Assembly (NCBI GenBank): GCA_021432635.1
Contig: MU270017.1
Coordinates: 310,001-374,000, forward strand
Direction of reading: 5' to 3'
Origin: Thozetella sp. PMI_491
Lineage: Eukaryota > Ascomycota > Sordariomycetes > Chaetosphaeriales > Chaetosphaeriaceae
Length of the DNA stretch: 64,000 bases
Shown piece by piece: positions 1 through 10,449 of this stretch (within the stretch, counting starts at the first letter, position 1; each line of letters starts with the position of its first letter). Below the pieces are notes generated by a model, which worked only from the letters and a program-made list of their open reading frames with translations, had not been told where the DNA came from and made no database searches. The translations under genes were made by a program, and so were the position numbers.

Positions 1-1
1 G

Positions 2-358
2 AATGGCTTGAACTGGCGCGCATTCGTATCGTATATTCTCGGGGTGGTGTGGGCGCTTCCTGGGTTTGTCATGGCCGTGGGCGGGCCTTCGGTAGCCGAC
101 GGATGGTACCACATGTACCAGATATCGTTCTTTTTCGGATATTTCGTTTCTGGGGGCCTTCACATTCTTCTCAACTACTTTTTCCCGCCGCCAGGGCTTG
201 GGGTCCAAGTCAATTTCGAGCTCATCGATGGCAACTTCGTTGGCGTGGCACAAGGCTCCACGGATTCCGGAGACAGCGTGCAACAGGAGCCGGACGACGT
301 CGAAAAAGGTGTGGCCTCTTCGACGCACGAATCCGGGGCTGAGGCGCGAGGAGACTAG
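2..358 (+). CDS. NCS1-family nucleobase/allantoin permease, C-terminal part
   Basis: This is the 3' end of a gene whose start lies left of the window; the frame is open from base 2 to the TAG at 356-358. The visible ~118 residues hold two hydrophobic membrane spans (around SYILGVVWALPGFVMAVGG and the ISFFFGYFVSGGLHILLNYFF stretch) followed by a soluble acidic tail. The NWRAF start, the GWYHMYQISFF segment and the LNYFFPPPG end match the last two helices of fungal Fur-type NCS1 permeases, which import uracil, uridine, allantoin or related purine breakdown products with protons across the plasma membrane. The substrate cannot be told from this part. A second membrane protein starts 275 bp downstream on the same strand. 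Confidence 0.8.
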   Translation, partial: NGLNWRAFVSYILGVVWALPGFVMAVGGPSVADGWYHMYQISFFFGYFVSGGLHILLNYFFPPPGLGVQVNFELIDGNFVGVAQGSTDSGDSVQQEPDDVEKGVASSTHESGAEARGD

Positions 359-633
359 CCCCTTTTTTCATTTATTTAGCTGCGATACCAGTCTTTCTAG
401 TTCTTAATATTTGCTCTGAGACACTTCGGCCATGGTAGTGCTAGCGCCTTGTGGGATGTCAATGACGCAAGACAATAAGCACCAGCGCTTTGAACTCCGA
501 AGAACGCAAAGTCATCGCATCATATATTGAACAATACGTTGTACGGACGAAATAGAGTGAAGATAAAAGACAACGTGCCCTTCTATGGGTTGCATCTTCC
601 GCGCTCAGCATACAACTGCTTTCATTTTCGACA

Positions 634-1468
634 ATGGGTATCTCACTCTCGACAGCCCGGTGGCTAGCCCCGGCAAGCTTCATCGTCGACTTTGCGGCGC
701 AAAACTACGGCATGCTGAGCAAGCCAAATATGAAGGATGTTCACGATGCAAACCTTTCCTTTTTCTCGCCCCAGCCCTACTTTATCGCAGGCTTCTTCTT
801 CCCGCAGCAGCTGTTTCAACTTGCCTGGCTTTGGAATCTTTGCAGGGCGAAGAGCACCAGCGCTGGTGTAGACAAAGATGTCGCCACGATGGTTGGCTTT
901 GCACCATTTTACGCCGTGGGGAATATCTGCATTGCGAGTGAGGAGCCTCTTAGGATACCATGAAACCTCATTCCCAAACTAATATCTTGTCATAGCATGG
1001 ATGATCTTTTGGAACCAGTCGCAGCTTAAGACGTCGAATGTATTCGTGGTGATCAACAGCCTGTCCCAGCTGTTCTACATCTCGACCCAGCTGCCGACCA
1101 TGGACCTTGGCTCGCGCACCTCAGTGCTCACGCACATCGTATCCAAGACGTTCGCGGGTATCGGCGTCCTGGATCTGCTCCACAACGGGTCCGTTGCATA
1201 CTTCAACCATCAGGGGCCGTCTATCCTTGTCAAGGCGCTCACTGGGATCGGGTTCGGCGCCCTCGCTGCTTATAGTGACTGGATCTTCGGCGGGTGCTTA
1301 GTCTACGACCTGATCGCGTTGGGGGTCGGACAGCGATCGTACGGCAACACATCCTGGGGAAACCTGTTGTTCGCATATGCAGGTGGTGCCGCAGCTATCG
1401 TGGCCGCTAAAAATATAACCTGGCCACCATACACAAGACAGGCTCGTGGGTACGAGGCGCTGCACTAG
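634..1468 (+). CDS. Conserved fungal multi-span membrane protein, function unknown
   Basis: Two exons, 634-937 and 996-1468, give 258 residues. The 58-bp intron starts GTGAGG, has an ACTAAT branch-like site and ends CATAG; the join reads ICIA-T-WMIFW without a frame break. About six to seven hydrophobic segments cover most of the protein and there is no signal peptide or catalytic motif I recognise. Marked motifs are FFFPQQLFQLAWLW near residue 54, a central STQLPTMDLGSRTS loop, and a NITWPPY end. The start was taken at the ATG at 634 because the preceding frame gives no membrane-like sequence. It lies just behind the nucleobase permease on the same strand. It could be a small transporter or an accessory membrane protein; I cannot assign a role. 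Confidence 0.8.
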
Positions 1469-1912
1469 GACAGCCGTGTTGTTGTCGGAGTTACGATATC
1501 TGAAGTAAGGATATTTAATGTCGATCTCTCATGATATAGCTCCTTCTAGAAAGAAACATATTACTGAGTATAGGTTGCTTTATTCCTGATAGGTGACCTG
1601 CTGCCCAGCCGCAAAGCATTTATTGATCCGTAGACAGTGGCGGCGCGGGGCATCTCGCATTCACTAGGTATCGTATCGCCCGCGGGGTGACGTGCCCCGC
1701 TACGTACGGGCGACACCGGCTCCGGGTCGTCGCTAGGTCGTCTATCGGAACAAGAGGCCGACAAACTAGGGGAAACTACCAGATTTGTGTTTCTGATTCC
1801 TCCATAATCCAAATCTCAAAGTGAATGAATGCATGATAGTGCATCCAGCACCTCTCTGCCTACAAGTTTGTACTCGATCCGCCCCAGCCAAACCCCCTCG
1901 CTCACTTGAGCC
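1469..1912. other. Intergenic region, 444 bp
   Basis: No gene seen. It holds the 3' end of the membrane-protein gene and the promoter of the hydrolase gene; short frames on both strands lack protein-like composition. Confidence 0.5.
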
Positions 1913-3040
1913 ATGGCTCTCCCCGCACCCGATCTCAATATCCCCCCCTCAACCGCCACGGTTGACGTATCCATCATCAACACCACGGCCACGCTGCATG
2001 GTGTCGATGCGGGGCGGTTCATCGAGCCGAAAATACAAGGGCACTACGAGCTCGGATGCCCGTGCTTCTCATTCCTCATTCGGCACCCAACCCTGAACCG
2101 CACACTTGTCTTTGACTTGGGAATTCGCAAGGATTGGGAAACGTCAAGCACGCCATTCCTCGTCGCGCGCATAGAAAAGGGCGGGTACCGGATCAATGTG
2201 GAGAAAGGCGTGCGCGAGATCCTCGACGACCACGGCGTAGACACAGCCGCCATCGAGGCCGTGGTCTGGAGCCACTGGCACTTCGACCATGTCGGCGACC
2301 CGTCGACGTTCGAGCCGAGCACCGCGCTGATCGTCGGGCCCGGCTTCAAGGAGCGCGTCGCGCCGGGGTACCCCGGGAATCCGGACGCGACCTTTTTCGA
2401 GGCAGACTATCAGGGCCGAGAGCTCCGGGAACTCTCCTTTGAGGGGTCAAACATTAAAATAGGGAGGTTCCAAGCTCTGGATTACTTCGGCGACGGCAGC
2501 TTCTATTTTCTCGATTCCCCCGGGCATGCCGTCGGGCACATCTGCGGCTTTGCCCGAGTAACGAGCAACCCAGACAGCTACATCTTCATGGGAGGCGATG
2601 CTGCTCATCACGGGGGTGAGATCAGGCCCAGCCCCTGGATGCCGCTGCCGGATAGCATCCTCCCGCACCCCTTCACCGATAGCGTATCTGTGCCTCTCTG
2701 CCCCGGTGAGATGTTTGACCAGCTCTTGCCGGAGGGAGACCGGACGAAAACCTTCTATCTCCCGTCCGATTCGTTCAAGATACACTACGACGTGGATGCC
2801 ACGATCGAAACCATCAAGAAGGTACAGGAAGCAGACGTGGCAGAAAATGTGCTTGTAGTGCTCGCCCATGACCAGTACATGTTGAACGTGGTTGAGTTTT
2901 TCCCAGCGCCCGCGAACGACTTCATGAAGAAGGGGTGGAGCAAGGAGAGCCGCTGGAAGTTCCTGAAGGACTTTGCGCAAGCCGTAGAATGGAAAGGAGA
3001 TTTAGTGAGGGTCGAGGCTTGGAACGAGCCGAAAGTTTAA
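1913..3040 (+). CDS. Metallo-beta-lactamase-fold hydrolase (lactonase-like)
   Basis: One exon, 375 residues, starting at an ATG in good context (GAGCCATGG). The metal-binding signature SHWHFDHVGD gives H121, H123, D125 and H126; further ligands fit the PGHAVGH stretch (203-209), D229 in FMGGDAAHH and H319 in VLAHDQYM. This is the full ligand set of a two-zinc hydrolase of the glyoxalase-II/N-acyl-homoserine-lactonase branch. Such enzymes open lactones or cleave thioesters and other esters. No signal peptide is visible, so it is probably cytosolic. It ends 106 bp from the end of the convergent Zn2Cys6 regulator gene, and a role in ring or lactone opening in the neighbouring catabolic genes is an inference. 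The family is broad, so the true substrate is open. Confidence 0.88.
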   Translation: MALPAPDLNIPPSTATVDVSIINTTATLHGVDAGRFIEPKIQGHYELGCPCFSFLIRHPTLNRTLVFDLGIRKDWETSSTPFLVARIEKGGYRINVEKGVREILDDHGVDTAAIEAVVWSHWHFDHVGDPSTFEPSTALIVGPGFKERVAPGYPGNPDATFFEADYQGRELRELSFEGSNIKIGRFQALDYFGDGSFYFLDSPGHAVGHICGFARVTSNPDSYIFMGGDAAHHGGEIRPSPWMPLPDSILPHPFTDSVSVPLCPGEMFDQLLPEGDRTKTFYLPSDSFKIHYDVDATIETIKKVQEADVAENVLVVLAHDQYMLNVVEFFPAPANDFMKKGWSKESRWKFLKDFAQAVEWKGDLVRVEAWNEPKV

Positions 3041-3146
3041 CCCAGCTTTGTATCATGATGCCGAGGAACCCGACATATTTCCATTCATTGGCGCATCAGG
3101 GCCGTCATCATTATACAGATACACATCACATAGCGTCAGCACTAGC

Positions 3147-5710
3147 TCAGTATGTACCTCCCATAGGGTCCATGCCAAGGCTGTCTGGCGGAACCCCATC
3201 CATTCCCGGCCAGATGACCCCAATATCGCCCAAGCTACCCGCCACGACATGGTGATCATCTTCGGGCCCGGGCATAGCAGTGTCCATGTTTGAGAATCCA
3301 CCCATGCCACCGGGCATCTCTTGGCCCGTCATCTGGCTGATCATTTGGTTAAAATCCGCGGCAATGCCTGCCATGCCCCAAGACCCTTCCAATGATGCGA
3401 ACCGCTCCCTCATGTCCGCATCTACATCGACCGGGTTCTGCGGCCGGTGCTCGCCGCGGGCTATAAGAGTGGTAATGGTCGTCTTAATGCGCTCGAAAAT
3501 GTCTCGATACTTGCGAGCACTTGGGTATCGTTCCGTGATAACATAGAGTAACAGCTGGCAGTCAGTGAGCGGTCCCTCGACGTTGAGGAAGTTCACTGGC
3601 GCAAGCCAGGCGCAATAAACAAGGGTTAGCCCCGCAAGGAAAACACTCTGAATGCTGAGTGCCGAGAATCCGACAGGGAAAATCCGATGCAGTTGTCTGT
3701 AGTCGTGTGCGATGCCCGCGCATGCATCGGCACACAGGCGCAGGTAGTTCATGTTGACGTTTGGAGCAGGTTGTGACGCCGGTGCGGTCGCGCCCGATGA
3801 CGGCACAGTCTCGCCAGAAGCTAGCTGTGGATAGAGCAGGAATCGAACGCATCTATAGTAGTGGATCGTGTAGTACTCGAGCCCATCGTAGGGCAGCCCC
3901 GGCTTTGAGACAAAATTCCGGGCTTCAAATGGGACCGTATCCTTCCAGGTGTTCAGTTGGTCGAGGAAGACCTGAATCACTGTGTCTGGGATCTTGGTCG
4001 GCCGATCCACCCGGTACACGACGTGCTGGATCTCAGATTCGATTCTCTTCAGCCGCAACCGGTGCACAAACGATGACATGGTCGTCCCGGGGTTCCTTGG
4101 ATAATCGATTGGGTGCTGGGCCGCCTGTCTAACGACCTCATCGTCATCATTGGCCTCATCAACATCGAGAGGGAGCTAGATCGGGATTAGCAGGAATTTT
4201 GCTGGCGATTGGCGTATCTGCCACCACTCACATCGGCATCAATATCGTGATCTGATATGCTCGGAGGGCGGCCCAATGCTATCGAGATATCCCGGTCGAT
4301 GAAGTAAGCTGTCCAAAAGCGCCGCTTGTTCATCTCGCTCTCAACGCTGGGCACCTGTCGTCTTGGCTTCCGATGAAGGCCGAGCTCCACGCAGAGTCTT
4401 ATGGCTGCGCCTACATAGGTCCTAGGATTGTGATGTCAGCGAGACAATTCGGCGCCCTGGTTCTCACAGCAGACCTACCACGCGCCGGGATCTCTCGGAG
4501 CTCTGGTGCAGTACACAGCCATCAATATTAAGTAGTCCAGCGTCCGGGTGTCTCTGGACTTCAAGATAACGTCCATGGCCTCGAAGGCAAGATCGTAATG
4601 CTGGTCGCTAAAGAAGTGGCCCATCTCGCCGGACTTGGCGTCGATCAGCAAAACGAGCGTGCTTGGTAATGCAGAAGGTGACCTACAGATTCTAGCCAGC
4701 GGCCTGAGATAGCATAGACTAAATGTAAGATGCTTTTCTCGTAGATGTCGGTGAGATTGTCCCGGTTCGCGTGCAAGTGAAGCAGCCTGGGCGTCAAGAG
4801 CACGGGGTATCTCGTCGCGATATGAGTAAACCATCCCTGAAGCAGCCGCTGGGCGACTTGGGGGCTGAGAATTTGGACGCCGATCATGTCGGTCATGCGC
4901 GTCGGGCATATGGATTTAGGCGTAGGGTCGTCATCTTGAGCGCCCTGATCGATCCTTGGGACGAGTGATAGGGACCTCTGGCTCTGGACCACCGAGCTGA
5001 GCACTCGGCCGATAGTGATGCTTGAAGTTGCGCCGACATAGTGACCAGATGCCGAGAGTGAGAGGTCCCTCACGGCGACGAGGATGTCGTTACCTTCGTC
5101 ATCTGAAGGAGCCTGTTCGAACTGGTAGAACGGTGTGGCAGATGCCTGCTGTTGATATGATGTCGTCGGCACAGCGCTGGATATGCTAGACAGCCGATGG
5201 GAGCGGAGGTGATCTTCTCCGGCCGAGGGCTGGCCTAGGGCAGAGAGTTGAGATTCAAGCTCTGCGATGCGCTGTTCGAGGGCCTTGATATACAGCTTCT
5301 TCTCGCCCGCAGCAGGGACGAGCGGGACAATGTAGACTGGGATGCGAGTCAGCTTGCATCCTCATGTCGTACTGCAGCGGCCTTCAAGGCACATACCACA
5401 CTTCAACGACAACCTGGCGCAGGAACCGCATGCAGGTCTGCTACCGTCACACTGGATAGTATTGTTAGCGGACCGGGACGTGAGCAGATCGAGAAGTGAT
5501 CGACTAGGTACAGACCTTTTGCTTCCGAGTCTTGCATCGCTGGCAGGCAAGCGCAACCCGTTCGCGTTTCCCATGTTTCCTCCGGCTCGGGTCGGACAGG
5601 CCGGAGGTGGATGCGGCGGACGGCGGGGGCTCCGCTGCTGTGAGCGGCGGAGAGGTCGCCGGGCCACTACCCGCCGTGCCGGTAGTCTCCGGCGACTCCG
5701 TGTCATCCAT
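3147..5710 (-). CDS. Zn2Cys6 fungal transcription factor
   Basis: Six exons on the minus strand: 5710-5516, 5451-5397, 5336-4687, 4633-4479, 4421-4232 and 4175-3147, with GT-AG introns of 53-64 bp; the exons sum to an open frame of 757 residues. The DNA-binding cluster has C56, C59, C66, C73, C76 and C83, split by an intron directly before C66, and is followed by a short coiled coil (KALEQRIAELESQL). The middle (GEMGHFFSDQHYDLAFEAMD, RAPRDPGAWTYVG, LCVELGLHRK, RRFWTAYFIDRDISIALGRP) is the Fungal_trans regulatory domain. The C-terminal tail is rich in Met, Gly and Pro. The start is the first ATG of the frame, ahead of a Pro/Ser/Thr-rich leader. A nuclear regulator of the flanking catabolic genes is plausible from position only. 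The third intron, donor at 4686, is the least certain. Confidence 0.9.
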
Positions 5711-7741
5711 TGGGATGGCCAACCTGGTCTGCGGTTGCGTAGGGTCGGGTCGGGCAACCGCGCGAGGCCTGGGTCATTGAATCGTGCTCAACGCCAGGTG
5801 CTGAGGCCACGCCCACGGCTCGGCAATGCAGAACCCCTGCAGCAGCCTGGTTCAGATTCGACTGGGTAGCACAAGGCAGCCAGCCGCCTGTGCGCGCGGA
5901 GAGAAACTCCCAGCGGCCGAGGTCCAGGCGCGAAGGAGGACCGGTGGCGTTCCAACGATACAGCGCACACAGTGGGGTCTTCCTAGGAGGGCTGGTCTCG
6001 AGTGGTGGGCACCGCAGCGGCTTGTGTATCCCGGCCCACGGAGCTGGTGTTCCCGCGATTGGCGGCACGCGACGACCGGGGCTGGCAGGCCAAGCACGCG
6101 TGGGTGGTGCTCCGATGCGTCCGGGTGGCGTGCCCCAGGAGGGGGTGTCTACGGCAGCACGGCGCCGAAGGGAACTAGGGCTTCGGCGTAGGCGGGAGGG
6201 ATGATGCGATGGCACACGCGTGAACGGACTCTAGAGGATGGTTCCGAAGGGTTGGGGCAAGGGAAGAGCCTACGGAGGAAAAGATGCTGGGCTGAAGAGG
6301 GCCCTGCGATAAGATGCGAGTGGGGAGTGGAGACGACGTAGCAAGTGAGCAAGTGAGCTTTGCGCTGCCTTCGCAGGGCCCCTCGGGAGGGGTATGTACT
6401 TGACCCCCAATCGAGCAAATCGAACAATCGAGTGGCCGACAAAAGCTACTGTACCAACCCCTCATCTCCGCACCCACCACCTCTGACCCCACCCGGTGTG
6501 CTTTCCTTTGCCACGAGCCTGCCCTATTCCTAATCGGAGCAGGCGGGGCGATTTGGCTGGGGGAAGGGACATGTGGGAGCTTGGCTGGGCCCTTGGAGCT
6601 CCTTCCCTCGCCTGCGGTAGTGCTTCCGAGTGGAACCCTCAGCTCTTCTCGCATAGCAAGTTGGTTGCATGTAGGACGGTACACTTTGGGGCGAGGAGCG
6701 CAATCGAGGCGGCGTCTAGGTGCTACGGTGCCCTTGAGCTCATACCAATTTTTCTTCTCACTGCCGAACTCTCCCTTTTTGACCAAGTGCCTGCCCTAGC
6801 TTAAAATGACCCTAACCTCGGGCGTCTTCCTCATCTCGAGATACACGCCGAAGCGGCCTGTGCCTTAGCCCAGGGTAGGCACAGTGGCTTTACTAGTTCG
6901 GGTATCTGTCGCCCCAGGGATCAAGGCACCGCCGAAGGGCGAATAGTAGTACAGTACCTACAGTAACCAGGCAGTCCAGATCGTCTATCGCATGCTACCT
7001 GCCGACGACTTTGGCGTACCCACTCTTCTTCATCCCGGAATCCCATCTGGCCGAAGGCATGGGATTCGTGCGTGCAAGGCACCCTGCCATCATTTTACGT
7101 GAATGGCTTAGAGTCAGCCATGAGTTGGCACCCCCTTGGATCCGCCACCCGAATTGCCGTGCGCTGGACACTGGCGGCGCCTGTCTCCCTTGGTACACCC
7201 TCCCTGTGGCTAAACTCTCGATGCCAATGTCGGATATCACCTCCCGAACCCTCCCCCCTTAAGGCCCCCAGCACCTAGCATTGCTGCGAGTGGGCCCTTC
7301 CCCACGCACGCTTACCCGACTTACATCGGACCTCCTCTGCCAACTGGTTCCTCGGAAGTCCCTCCCATGAATGCATTGTGCAACCAGCTTGCTCCAGCAT
7401 CAACTCGTCGCGACGGAAGTGGTGCCATTGGTTCTCTGCGCAATCGGCTTCGTCGCCTTCCACCCGAGCCTCTCCGGAACCACCAGCTTGGGGAAGAGTG
7501 CTAGGAGGGGCAGGAAGATGTCCCGATCGTCTCTGAACCTGGCTCCGATATTGCTTCTTCTCTGCGCGGATCGTATCTGAACACCACGGACCGGAAGCTC
7601 ATGGAAATACTGCGACACGCGCCTTTGTTCCCATAAGCATCCTGGGTCGGGCAGCTCTCTTTGCTACACGCAAGCTACTCGCCCAAGAACGCTTCCTCTG
7701 TTAGAGCACACCACCATCGAGCACCTACCAAAGAGCCCAAC
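5711..7741. other. Long shared promoter region, about 2.0 kb, no gene seen
   Basis: This separates the divergent regulator and FAD monooxygenase genes. Several frames of 60-200 codons occur on both strands (the longest on the minus strand at 6175-6786), but they overlap each other, are rich in Pro/Arg/Ser and resemble no family. I read it as 5' untranslated and promoter DNA shared by the two genes. Confidence 0.5.
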
Positions 7742-9253
7742 ATGGGGTCTAAGACAGCATTTGTCTCCCAACTGAGGTCCTTCATCGACCGAATTCTCAA
7801 ACAAAAAGAGAGGAGCCCAAAGCAGGCTCCCGCATCCCGCGGTCAGCAAACAGGAAAGGAACCGCAATCAGACACTACGACCACCTCTGCCACCGAGGCA
7901 TCCATGGAGGAACCCCCAACAATAGCCATCCTCGGCGCCGGCATTGCTGGTCTCGCACTCGCCATTGGCTTGATCAAGCGTGGAGTGCCCTGCACCATCT
8001 ACGAGGCCTGCGAGAAGTTCTCGGCCGTCGGCGCGGGAATCGGGCTTGGGCCAAACTCCCTTACCGCCATCGATCTCATAGATCCCAGCTTCCGAGCGAA
8101 GTACGACAATGCGAAGACAGCGAACGAGCGCCCGGAGTTTAAGCATTCCGTATTCGACGCCCTCTACGCTGAAGAAGGAGTCGGTGAGAAGCGAGGCTGG
8201 TCTCGGGGTCTCGTGGGCGCTCCATACTTTGAGCGCTCTAGCGCCCATCGGAAAGACCTGCTCGAGATCATGGAGAGCTTCATTCCGCCGGGCACGGTCA
8301 AGTTCTCCAAGAAGTTCGTCGAGGTGAAGCAGGTTGGGGACAAGGTGCAGATCCAGTTCGAAGATGGCGAGGTCGTCACCGTGGATGCCGTCATCGGCGC
8401 CGACGGCATCCGGGGCGTCACACGCAAGACGGTGTTGGGCAACATTGCCCCGGACCTCGTGGAGCCCAAGTATCTTGCGACATACATCTACCGCGGCATC
8501 CTTCCCATGGCCGACGCGAAGGCGATCCTAGGCGAGCACGGTGGTGATGCCAAGTGGTTCATGGCGAAGGGCCGTGGCGTCGCCATCTATCCCATCAGCA
8601 AGGGGGCGGAAGAGAACTTCGTCTTCTTCATAAAGGACAAATCAGACACGTGGCCGCATGCGAATGGCAGCAACATCGAGTGCACTAAGGAGGAGATGCT
8701 CAAAGACCTGGAAGGGTTCGACCACAGACTACTTAAACTGCTGGACTGGGCGAAACCGCTTAGGTGGCCCATCTTCTACCACCCCACCACGCCCATTTTC
8801 TACAATGGACGTATCTGCATGATTGGCGATGTCGCCCATGCTTCTAGCCCACACCAAGCTGCTGGGGCCGGCCAGGGACTGGAGGATGCCGTTGTGCTCG
8901 CACACCTTCTGGCCCTCGCCAAGAGCCCTAAGGAGCTAGATGCAGCTTTCCAGGTCTACGACGAGATCAGACGCCCTCGGGCGATGAAGGTGGTATCTAC
9001 GAGCGCCGAGGCCGGCATTCTCTACAACTTTGAGGACCCAGAGATCGGCGACGATCTTGAAAAGATTGTTGACAACGCCAATGGGCGCCTGCATTGGATC
9101 TGGCAGCATGACTTGGCGGCGGACCAGAAGAAGGCAGAGGAGGAGTTCCTGGCGTTAGTACATAGGAACGGCAGCGGCAACGGCTCGGCTGGAGACGGCA
9201 ATGGTGCTACCTCGGCGCCAATCCAGACTCAATCCACGCTGGTCGCCGCCTGA
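7742..9253 (+). CDS. FAD-dependent aromatic monooxygenase, UbiH/salicylate-hydroxylase-like
   Basis: One exon, 503 residues from the first ATG at 7742. The FAD-binding GAGIAG loop is at residues 65-70, preceded by the beta strand IAIL; the middle GADGIRG matches the conserved DG motif, and ICMIGDVAHASSPHQAAGAG is the second FAD-contact GD motif. These are the marks of single-component NAD(P)H-dependent flavin hydroxylases that act on aromatic acids such as salicylate or hydroxynicotinate. An N-terminal stretch of about 55 residues rich in Lys, Ser, Thr and Gln is not part of the fold; an internal Met at residue 55 would give a compact enzyme and is an alternative start. The gene ends 267 bp from the convergent decarboxylase-like gene. 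The natural substrate is unknown. Confidence 0.88.
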   Translation: MGSKTAFVSQLRSFIDRILKQKERSPKQAPASRGQQTGKEPQSDTTTTSATEASMEEPPTIAILGAGIAGLALAIGLIKRGVPCTIYEACEKFSAVGAGIGLGPNSLTAIDLIDPSFRAKYDNAKTANERPEFKHSVFDALYAEEGVGEKRGWSRGLVGAPYFERSSAHRKDLLEIMESFIPPGTVKFSKKFVEVKQVGDKVQIQFEDGEVVTVDAVIGADGIRGVTRKTVLGNIAPDLVEPKYLATYIYRGILPMADAKAILGEHGGDAKWFMAKGRGVAIYPISKGAEENFVFFIKDKSDTWPHANGSNIECTKEEMLKDLEGFDHRLLKLLDWAKPLRWPIFYHPTTPIFYNGRICMIGDVAHASSPHQAAGAGQGLEDAVVLAHLLALAKSPKELDAAFQVYDEIRRPRAMKVVSTSAEAGILYNFEDPEIGDDLEKIVDNANGRLHWIWQHDLAADQKKAEEEFLALVHRNGSGNGSAGDGNGATSAPIQTQSTLVAA

Positions 9254-9520
9254 AGAGTAGACATCGTACCACCTGCCGTATATATTCCCCGGCGTTGCAT
9301 TTGTATATAGAGTAATGCATGCACACTAGCCAACCAGGAGGCGTCTCACGATGCGTTTTATTCTGACTTCATCATAATACACTACGTTGGTCTCATGACT
9401 GGAGAGGCGCCACCTGCCCAAGGAGCCATTCCCGCGTCCAGATGTACACACTACCGTGATGCAGAACTTCGTGGGATACATTTATGCTCTCATTAGGCAT
9501 CTTTAAGCAATTAATGTACA

Positions 9521-10449
9521 CTAGTGCTCCGATAGCAAGGATCCGAACCCTTCTACTTTGTCCATAATTCCGTTCGTCCTATACGCGTGCCACAGCGTCG
9601 CCGTGTTGATAGCAATGACCGGCTTCCCAAGCTCTTTCTCCATCTCTGCCGCGGCAATGGCAGCGGGAAGGTTCGTGCCTGCTTGCAGCAGGGCGTCCAC
9701 GTCGGGTGCGTTGACCTTCCGGAACGCATCCTTGATGGTCTCGGGCGCAACCTCGGCGATGATGGTGGCGTTCTCGCACCGGAGGCCGTGGATGGCGTGC
9801 ACCTCGTAGCCCATGGCCGTGAAGAAGTCGACGACCTGCCCAAAACTGTCAGCGCTCATGTGCCGGCGCCCAACCGTCGTGCAGCCTGGCTCACCTGCTG
9901 GTCCCCAACGGCCTGGTACGGCGTGATGATGCCGATCTTCTTGGCCCCGTAGGCGTCCAGCGCCGCCTTGGCCGCCAGGGCGCCCGTCGTAACGTCCAGG
10001 CCCGAGGTCTCCTTCATGAACTTCTCGAACTGCTCGGCGCCATCCTTGCCGCCCCAGAAGGTCTCGGCGCTCATGCCCATCACCATATACGTCGGCTTGC
10101 ACATGCACACCTGCTCGACGCAGCCGCCGATGGTGAGCCGCAGCCCCTCTAGGAAGGCCACCATGGTGGCGTCATCGTTGAGCGCGGGGTTGGTGATGGG
10201 AATGCGCCCGCTGTGCCAGCTCACGCCGGGGACACGCATCCAGTTGAACTCGGCTTCCACGACAGTATTGGTGCTGGGGCTGGACGAGGGTTAGCCCGGT
10301 CGCGCCGGGCGCGAGGCCCTGTCTTAATCTTTGGCCTCGCAGCTCGCAGGGGCAGAGGCGTGACGTCAGACTACAGAAACTTACACGATGAGCCCGAACC
10401 GCGCCCGCGGTGAGACATAGCTCACGGCAGCTTGCTCTCCCTTCGCCAT
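9521..10449 (-). CDS. Asp/Glu racemase-superfamily protein, arylmalonate-decarboxylase/maleate-isomerase-like
   Basis: Three exons, 10449-10385, 10279-9895 and 9835-9521 (introns 105 and 59 bp), give 254 residues, the normal length for this family. From memory of the bacterial arylmalonate decarboxylase sequence, the N-terminal GLIVPSTNT, the VMGMSAETFWGG stretch (88-98) and DALLQAGTNLP (197-207) line up with GMIVPP, the MGTS loop and the LLSCGG loop. Family members use one or two active-site cysteines as acid/base. Here the first position is Gly (MGMS, 89-92), as in the decarboxylase, and the second appears to be Ala202, so neither cysteine is visible. It may be a decarboxylase-like or other enzyme of small dicarboxylic acids. 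It shares a 1.3-kb promoter region with the divergent transporter at 11788. Confidence 0.85.

Noticed and set aside
6175-6786. 203-codon minus-strand frame between the regulator and the first monooxygenase
   Set aside because: Overlapped by several other frames, Arg/Pro/Ser-rich, with no domain or splice support; more likely promoter and 5' untranslated DNA.
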